Origin: JBHJGP01 sp050331695
Lineage (GTDB): Bacteria; Pseudomonadota; Alphaproteobacteria; Geminicoccales; Geminicoccaceae
Assembly (NCBI GenBank): GCA_050331695.1
Contig: JBHJGP010000033.1
Location: forward strand, 1 to 48,703
Length of the DNA stretch: 48,703 nucleotides
Direction: 5' to 3'
The notes below the pieces were generated by a model that searched no databases, was not told the DNA's origin, and saw only the letters and a program-made list of their open reading frames with translations. Shown piece after piece: positions 43,915 to 48,703 of the stretch (its first letter is position 1; every line of letters begins with the position of its first letter). A program made the translations under genes and the position numbers.

Positions 43915-43932
43915 GTGGCATTTTGATGATAA
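43915..43932 (-). promoter_or_regulatory. Weak Pho-box-like repeat upstream of ugpB
   Basis: On the minus strand TTATCAT-CAAA-ATGCCAC gives two 7-base half-sites with a 4-base AT-rich spacer and 11-base period. Each matches the consensus CTGTCAT/C at 5 of 7 positions. It lies 71 bases before the ugpB ATG. A further CTGTCGC follows downstream, 23 bases away. The weaker match makes this tentative. Confidence 0.35.
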
Positions 43933-43975
43933 CGACCTCGGGGCGTTTGGACGGATCGGGTTTCCGACTGCGAGC

Positions 43976-44740
43976 TCAAGCGCTCAGACGGAAAAGACCG
44001 CGGATCAAAATGACGATGGCCGCGGCGATGGCGAGGCCGATGACGAAGGGCTTCAGGGAGCGACCGACGAACAACCTGTCGAGTGGTTTCGAGGTGACAT
44101 AGCCGCGCGCCAGGGCCGGCATCAGGAGCGCGGCGAACATCAGATCGGGCCAGCGCATGAGACCGGAAAGCGCCACGGCGGCCGCGGAAATCAGGATTCC
44201 CAGAAGAAAATAGAGATTGAGCGCCGACCTGGCGCGGGCGGCCTCCTCGCCCTGATAAAGCAGGCCCATGGGCGGCGCGCCGATCGAGGTGAGCGTCGCC
44301 ATGTAGCCCGATGCGGTACCGGCGATCGCCAGATTGCGAACGGTGATCGTGGCCCGCCAGCCGCCGAGGCTCAGCGCCACCGCGATCAGGACGGCGACCG
44401 CGATCAGAAGGGCGATCCAGTCACTGCCGGGAAGCGCCACCAGGGTGAGTGCCGCGAGGCTGGCACCGACCGCGCGCCCGGCCACCGCTGGCGCGACCTC
44501 GCCCAGTGCGAGCCCGGCCCGGTCCCGCCAGACGCCTAGGGCCGTAATCACCACACCCATGATCAGAACCGAGGACGGTAGACGCTCGGGCGCGATCAGT
44601 GCCAGAACCGGCGCCACCACCAATCCAAATGCCATGCCGGTGACGCTCTGGGTGATGGCCCCCAGAAACACGATCAGCGAGGCCAGGAACCATTGTGGCG
44701 TCAGCCACGGCCCGCCGAGTAGGCCACTAAGGTCAATCAC
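43976..44740 (-). CDS. TauE/SafE family anion permease
   Basis: The 254-residue membrane protein has about seven or eight helices and the family pattern FLGAITQSVTGMAFGLVVAP near residue 23, echoed by GYMATLTSIGAPPMGLLYQG near residue 145. It belongs to the same broad family as the gene at 31700 but is not closely similar. It follows the orphan TRAP permease gene by 6 bases on the same strand, so the two are probably cotranscribed. The transported anion is unknown. Confidence 0.82.
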   Translation of the reverse strand: MIDLSGLLGGPWLTPQWFLASLIVFLGAITQSVTGMAFGLVVAPVLALIAPERLPSSVLIMGVVITALGVWRDRAGLALGEVAPAVAGRAVGASLAALTLVALPGSDWIALLIAVAVLIAVALSLGGWRATITVRNLAIAGTASGYMATLTSIGAPPMGLLYQGEEAARARSALNLYFLLGILISAAAVALSGLMRWPDLMFAALLMPALARGYVTSKPLDRLFVGRSLKPFVIGLAIAAAIVILIRGLFRLSA

Positions 44741-44746
44741 CAGTTT

Positions 44747-46060
44747 TTAGCCTCCGGGCGCCTGGCGCGCGGTCTCGGGAAGCCAGGTCGCGAGTTCGGG
44801 GAAGGCGACCAGGATCACCACCATCAGGACCATGATCAGGAACATCGGCACCGCCGTTTTGGCGATGTAATTGATCTCATGGCGGGTCATGCCCTGGAGC
44901 ACGAACAGATTGAAGCCGATCGGCGGCGTGATTTGAGCCATCTCGACCACCACCACGATGAAGATGCCGAACCAGATCATGTCGATGCCGGCCGAGCGCA
45001 CCATCGGCTCGACCACGGCCATGGTCAGGACGACGGCGCTGATACCGTCGAGGAAACAGCCAATGACCATGTAGAAGACGGTCAGCGCCACGATCAGCAG
45101 AACCGGCGACAGATCGAGTGACGCGATGAAGTCGGCGAGCGCGCGGGGCAGGCCGGTGAAGCCCATGGAGAGTGAAAGAAACGCCGCGCCCATCAGGATC
45201 AGGGCGATCATCGCGGAGGTACGGGTCGCTCCCATCAGGCTTTCGGTGAAGCTCGAGAAGGTGAGCGAGCCCTGGGATGCCGCCAGCGCCAGGGCGCCGA
45301 TGACACCGAACGAGGCGGCTTCGGTGGCCGTGGCGAAACCGAAATACATCGAGCCGATCACCAGGCAGATGAGCGAGATAACCGGGATCAGAAACCGCGA
45401 GCGCTTGACCTTCTCAACCAGGCTCAGCGCCGGTTCGGGATCAGGCCGTTCGCCCGGGCGGACGAAGGACCAGGCGGCGACATAGCCCATGAACAATGCC
45501 GCCAGTGTGAGGCCCGGCAACACGCCGGCGATGAACAGTTTCGCAATGCTTTCATTGATGGTGACGCCGTAGACGATCAGGGTTAGCGACGGCGGGATCA
45601 TTAGGCCCAGGGTCGCGGCGCCGGCGAGCGTGCCAATGATCATATATTCCGGATAGTTACGCTTTCGGAGCTCCGGGATCGACATCTTGCCGACGGTCGT
45701 GAGTGTCGCGGCGGATGAGCCGGACACGGCCGCGAACACGGTGCAGCCGACGATGTTGGTGTGGATCAGGCCGCCCGGCAGCGGTGCCATCCAGGGGCTC
45801 AGGCCTCTGAACATGTCTTCCGATAATCGGGTGCGATAAAGGATCTCGCCCATCCAGATGAACAAGGGCAAGGCCGTCAGCGACCAACTCGACGACGAGG
45901 TCCAGATGGTGGTGATCATGGCATCGCCGGCCGGCCGGGTGGTGAACAGCTCCATGCCGACGAAGGCGACGCCGAGAAGCGCGAGCCCGATCCAGACGCC
46001 GGTACCGAGCAGCAAGAACAGGACGAACAGGAAGATCGCGGTCAGATAGAGCTGTTCCAA
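44747..46060 (-). CDS. Orphan TRAP transporter large permease (DctM family)
   Basis: The 437-residue membrane protein has about 12 helices and the DctM motifs SGSSAATLTTVGKMSIPELR, GAATLGLMIPPSLTLIVYGV and VVEMAQITPPIGFNLFVLQG. It appears full length. No small permease or solute-binding protein gene adjoins it: upstream lies the divergent VOC gene, downstream a TauE-like gene. It may use subunits encoded elsewhere, or represent a separate type of carrier. Confidence 0.88.
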   Translation of the reverse strand: MEQLYLTAIFLFVLFLLLGTGVWIGLALLGVAFVGMELFTTRPAGDAMITTIWTSSSSWSLTALPLFIWMGEILYRTRLSEDMFRGLSPWMAPLPGGLIHTNIVGCTVFAAVSGSSAATLTTVGKMSIPELRKRNYPEYMIIGTLAGAATLGLMIPPSLTLIVYGVTINESIAKLFIAGVLPGLTLAALFMGYVAAWSFVRPGERPDPEPALSLVEKVKRSRFLIPVISLICLVIGSMYFGFATATEAASFGVIGALALAASQGSLTFSSFTESLMGATRTSAMIALILMGAAFLSLSMGFTGLPRALADFIASLDLSPVLLIVALTVFYMVIGCFLDGISAVVLTMAVVEPMVRSAGIDMIWFGIFIVVVVEMAQITPPIGFNLFVLQGMTRHEINYIAKTAVPMFLIMVLMVVILVAFPELATWLPETARQAPGG

Positions 46061-46194
46061 AAGGCTCGTCCTCTTGTTTTTTGTCCCGGTCGATCAGACG
46101 CGCAAACGGGCTTGCACCGCTGCCGGGCCGGCTCGTCCTGTGCTACACTGAGAGGTGAAAGGTGGACAAGCCAAGCAGGTCTGGGAGCGAGCCC

Positions 46195-46617
46195 ATGGAG
46201 GACGAAAACCCGAGCATCATAAGCCATGTGTCGATCGGCACCGATCATTTCGACCGGGCGGTCGCGTTCTACGATAAGGTTATACCGACCTTGGGCGCCA
46301 AACGGATCATGGAGCATCCGGGCGCCATGGCCTATGGCAAGCTCTACCCGGAATTCTGGGTGCAAACGCCTGTTGACGGCCGTTCGGCCAGCTGCGGCAA
46401 TGGTTTTCATCTTGGATTTTTTGCGACCTCGAAAGCGCAAGTGGACGCGTTCCATCAGGCCGCGCTCGATGCCGGTGCCAGCGATGAGGGGGCACCCGGT
46501 CCCCGGCCGGAATATGGCGAGCCTTACTATGGCTGTATCGTCCGTGCTCCCGACGGCCACAAGATCGAGGCCACATTCTGGGACATGGAGTTGGCCGCCA
46601 AGCTCGGCATGGGATGA
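46195..46617 (+). CDS. VOC-family (glyoxalase/dioxygenase-like) protein
   Basis: The 140-residue protein has two beta-alpha-beta-beta-beta modules: ISHVSIGTDHFDRAVAFYDK at the N-terminus and a second module with HLGFFATSKAQVDAFHQAAL. The likely metal ligands are His in SHVSIG, His in GFHLGF, and Glu in HKIEATFWD. Such proteins bind small molecules or cut glyoxals and catechols; the substrate is unknown. ATG at 46195 has GGGAG 7 bases upstream; a GTG at 46162 is less likely. An extended -10-like TGCTACACT lies at 46141-46149. The stop overlaps the next gene by 4 bases. Confidence 0.8.
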   Translation: MEDENPSIISHVSIGTDHFDRAVAFYDKVIPTLGAKRIMEHPGAMAYGKLYPEFWVQTPVDGRSASCGNGFHLGFFATSKAQVDAFHQAALDAGASDEGAPGPRPEYGEPYYGCIVRAPDGHKIEATFWDMELAAKLGMG

Positions 46618-48194
46618 AAGCGAGAGCCGCCGCGGCCGTCTGCCTTGGTCTCGCCGCCTGCACCTACCGGGTGGACAGTTTGGTCGACGCCCATGACGGC
46701 AATCCGGGCGACTATGAGTGCGCCCGGGCGATCCCACCGGGCAGCGAAGCGGGCGGGCCGACGGACGGTCTCTGCACGCTGAGGGCGGCCATTGAAGAGG
46801 CCAACGCCACGGTCGCTCGTGACCGGATCGAGATACCGCCCGGCGCCTACCTCCTGGTTCTGCCGATCAATGCCGGTGGCGGGCGGTTGGAACTGACGGA
46901 GGATGTCATCATTCAAGGGTCGGGACCGCAGGCGACGACCATTGAGGCGGGCCAAAACGGTTCGGTGTTCCATATCGATGGCAGCGACGCCGTGATCAGA
47001 CAGCTCACCATCCAGGGCGGCGACGCTCAGGCAGGAGGCGGCATGCGGATCGTGGACGGTGAGGTCGAGATGAGCGACGTGGTTGTCCGCGACAATGAAG
47101 CGACGACCGGTGGCGGCGGCAGCTATATCGAGCCGGGCGCGACCCTTAGCCTCGAGCGCTCGGTGGTTCGGGACAATCTGGCCATTGGCGCCTTTGGCGG
47201 CGGGCTCTGGAACCAGGGGGAGCTTCGGCTGTTCGAGAGCGAGGTCAGTGACAATGAGGGCAATCGGGCAGGCGGCATTCACAATGACGGGCTCTTGAAC
47301 CTGCGCAATGTGACCGTGAGCGGGAACCAGGTTCGGCAGACGTCATCGGCCGGTACCGGCGGTATCCGTCAGTGGGATTTCGCGTTCCTCAACAATGTCA
47401 CGGTGACCGACAATCAGGGCACGGGTAATGATCCTTCTTCGTCTCTGGGCGGCGGTATTCGCACGCTCGACGATGCCACGACGGTGGTCAAGAACAGCAT
47501 CATCGCCGGCAATGACGGCCAGGACGGACCGCATGATTGTGTCGGACCGCTGACCTCGGACAGTCGCTACAATCTGATTGGCGATACCGGCGGCTGCGAA
47601 CTCCCGGCGCTCGTCAACACCTGGGCGCGCGACACTGACCCATCGCTGACGGGGCTTACTCCCAGCGGCGGGCCGACCCGGGTTCATCGACCTTTCAGCG
47701 ACAGCCCGGCCCGGGGAGCGGGCTTTCCATTTCCGCCGGGCGGACCCGCGGCTGACGCTTGCGAGGGTTTCGATCAAAGAGGCGTGCCTCGGCCCGAGGG
47801 CGGCGACGAGTGCGACATGGGCACCGTGGAGATCACCAGCAGCGCCTCGGTCGTCGCCCGTTTCATGCTCGTGGACGCCGACAGCGACACCGATATCCGG
47901 CCTCTTCTCGATGGCGACCGCCTGGTCCTGGATGAGCTGCCGGCCGCGTTGACCGTCAGGGCGGCCTTCGACGGGCCGATACCGGCAAGCGTGCGCTTCG
48001 ACTATGATGGTGTGACAGGCGTGCAGATCGAGAACGCCACGCCCTACGCGCTCGGCGGCGACAGCGCCGGCGATTTCAATCCGTTTCCCTTGACCGACGG
48101 CGAGCATCAGCTTACCGCCACGCCGTTCACTCAAGACGATGCTTCCGGCGGGGCCGGCGGCCGCCTGACGATCGGGTTCGAAGTCCTCGAATGA
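46614..48194 (+). CDS. CSLREA/choice-of-anchor Q-type beta-helix lipoprotein
   Basis: The 526-residue protein starts with a lipoprotein signal (MKARAAAAVCLGLAAC, lipid Cys near residue 16). The CSLREA-like N-terminal region shows DGLCTLRAAIEEANA, followed by a right-handed beta-helix (about residues 95-290; repeats such as VIRQLTIQGG, MSDVVVRDNEA and LRNVTVSGNQ). The choice-of-anchor Q motif DPSLTGLTPSGGPTRVHRPF and a C-terminal beta-sandwich (about residues 415-526, VVARFMLVDADSDTD to LTIGFEVLE) follow. It is probably an outer-membrane-anchored surface protein. The role is unknown. It starts in the ATGA overlap with the VOC gene. Its anchor motif is the closest intact relative in the window of the relic at 31397. 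Confidence 0.82.
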   Translation: MKARAAAAVCLGLAACTYRVDSLVDAHDGNPGDYECARAIPPGSEAGGPTDGLCTLRAAIEEANATVARDRIEIPPGAYLLVLPINAGGGRLELTEDVIIQGSGPQATTIEAGQNGSVFHIDGSDAVIRQLTIQGGDAQAGGGMRIVDGEVEMSDVVVRDNEATTGGGGSYIEPGATLSLERSVVRDNLAIGAFGGGLWNQGELRLFESEVSDNEGNRAGGIHNDGLLNLRNVTVSGNQVRQTSSAGTGGIRQWDFAFLNNVTVTDNQGTGNDPSSSLGGGIRTLDDATTVVKNSIIAGNDGQDGPHDCVGPLTSDSRYNLIGDTGGCELPALVNTWARDTDPSLTGLTPSGGPTRVHRPFSDSPARGAGFPFPPGGPAADACEGFDQRGVPRPEGGDECDMGTVEITSSASVVARFMLVDADSDTDIRPLLDGDRLVLDELPAALTVRAAFDGPIPASVRFDYDGVTGVQIENATPYALGGDSAGDFNPFPLTDGEHQLTATPFTQDDASGGAGGRLTIGFEVLE

Positions 48195-48215
48195 ACCACA
48201 ACGCGCGTGACGGCC

Positions 48216-48703
48216 ATGGCTGACAATCTCATCCGCGAAGCGATTGTCGAGGACGCGGCCTCGATCGCGCGGGTGCATATCGCGAGCTGGCGCGAAGCCT
48301 ATACCGGCATCATGCCGGTGGTCGTTCTCGAAGGGTTCGATCTCGCCAAACGGACAAGGCGCTGGCAACACATTCTGGCCGAAGACGAGCCTGACAAGAA
48401 AACACTCGTCCTCGAGGTCGGGGGCGACGTGGTGGGTTTCGCCGGCGCCGGCCCCCAGCGCGAGGCAGGCCTGATGCGGGCCGGCTATTTCGGCGAATTC
48501 TTCGCGCTTTACCTGCTTCAATCCTTTCACGGCCAGGGCCTCGGACGGTTGATGATGGACGCCATGGCGGTGCATCTCTCCACCCGAGGGTTCGCCGCGG
48601 CCGCCGTTTGGGTGCTGGAGGACAATCACCGCGCTCGGGGTTTTTACGAGGCTCTGGGGGGAGAGCTTTTGGGGGTGCGCGAGGCGGAGATCACGAGCGG
48701 CGT
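48216..48703 (+). CDS. GNAT-family N-acetyltransferase, 5' part
   Basis: The frame runs open to the window end (162 codons). It begins MADNLIREAIVEDAASIARV, and contains the acetyl-CoA-binding motif LQSFHGQGLGRLMMDAMAVH and the C-terminal NHRARGFYEALGG of GNAT enzymes, which transfer acetyl groups to small molecules or proteins. The start ATG is at 48216, 21 bases after the upstream stop codon. The substrate cannot be told, and the true C-terminus is outside the window. Confidence 0.85.
   Translation, partial: MADNLIREAIVEDAASIARVHIASWREAYTGIMPVVVLEGFDLAKRTRRWQHILAEDEPDKKTLVLEVGGDVVGFAGAGPQREAGLMRAGYFGEFFALYLLQSFHGQGLGRLMMDAMAVHLSTRGFAAAAVWVLEDNHRARGFYEALGGELLGVREAEITSG

Noticed and set aside
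42722..44539. 605-codon plus-strand frame opposite ugpB and the TauE-like gene.
   Set aside because: It overlaps two recognised genes on the other strand and its product is Gly/Arg/His-rich without domain structure.

Overview
The window looks like a GC-rich alphaproteobacterial chromosome, probably of the Rhodospirillales type. The evidence is the gene order ppsR / oriC / hemE-hemJ-rho, an IalB-family protein, an alphaproteobacterial-style pstSCAB-phoU-phoB cluster, several TRAP transporters and frequent GTG/TTG starts. I see no tRNA, rRNA, CRISPR array, insertion sequence or prophage.

Left part (1-24.6 kb): the 3' end of a nicotinate phosphoribosyltransferase gene, an ECF sigma/anti-sigma pair ending in a clear terminator, a LEA14-like lipoprotein candidate, acetoacetate-CoA ligase, and PhoR. 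A DUF4239 membrane protein, a complete TRAP transporter (DctPQM) and an SMP-30 lactonase separate PhoR from pstSCAB-phoU-phoB, which is preceded by a Pho box. A methyltransferase then faces a leftward ialB-rlmN-sppA run. A quinone oxidoreductase, a histone-deacetylase-like hydrolase and a FucU/RbsD protein follow.

Exoprotein region (24.6-31.7 kb, all leftward): a cadherin/VCBS-like repeat protein of about 1000 residues and an ExeM/NucH-type extracellular nuclease share a homologous C-terminal lamin-tail module. Two decayed fragments lie beside them: a broken cadherin repeat and a frameshifted 'choice-of-anchor Q' fragment. A Pho-box-like repeat lies in front of the nuclease, at the same distance from the start codon as the Pho box of pstS. 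This suggests that the nuclease scavenges phosphate from extracellular DNA.

Origin region (31.7-39.5 kb): a TauE-like permease, a peroxiredoxin-like protein, an unknown coiled-coil membrane protein and ppsR. Then comes a 363-bp gap with several DnaA-box-like sites and an AT-rich stretch next to hemE, which is very probably the chromosomal oriC. hemE, hemJ and rho follow; rho appears to have an open 5' extension without a normal start codon. A lycopene-cyclase-family flavoprotein comes next.

Right part (39.5-48.7 kb): a leftward ugpB-ugpA-ugpE-ugpC glycerol-3-phosphate transporter, a second TauE-like permease coupled to an orphan TRAP large permease, a VOC protein, a beta-helix lipoprotein of the CSLREA/choice-of-anchor Q type, and a GNAT acetyltransferase cut by the window end.

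The recurring theme is phosphate: sensing (PhoR/PhoB/PhoU), uptake of Pi (Pst) and of glycerol-3-phosphate (Ugp), and probably release of phosphate from DNA (nuclease), all within about 40 kb around the likely replication origin.
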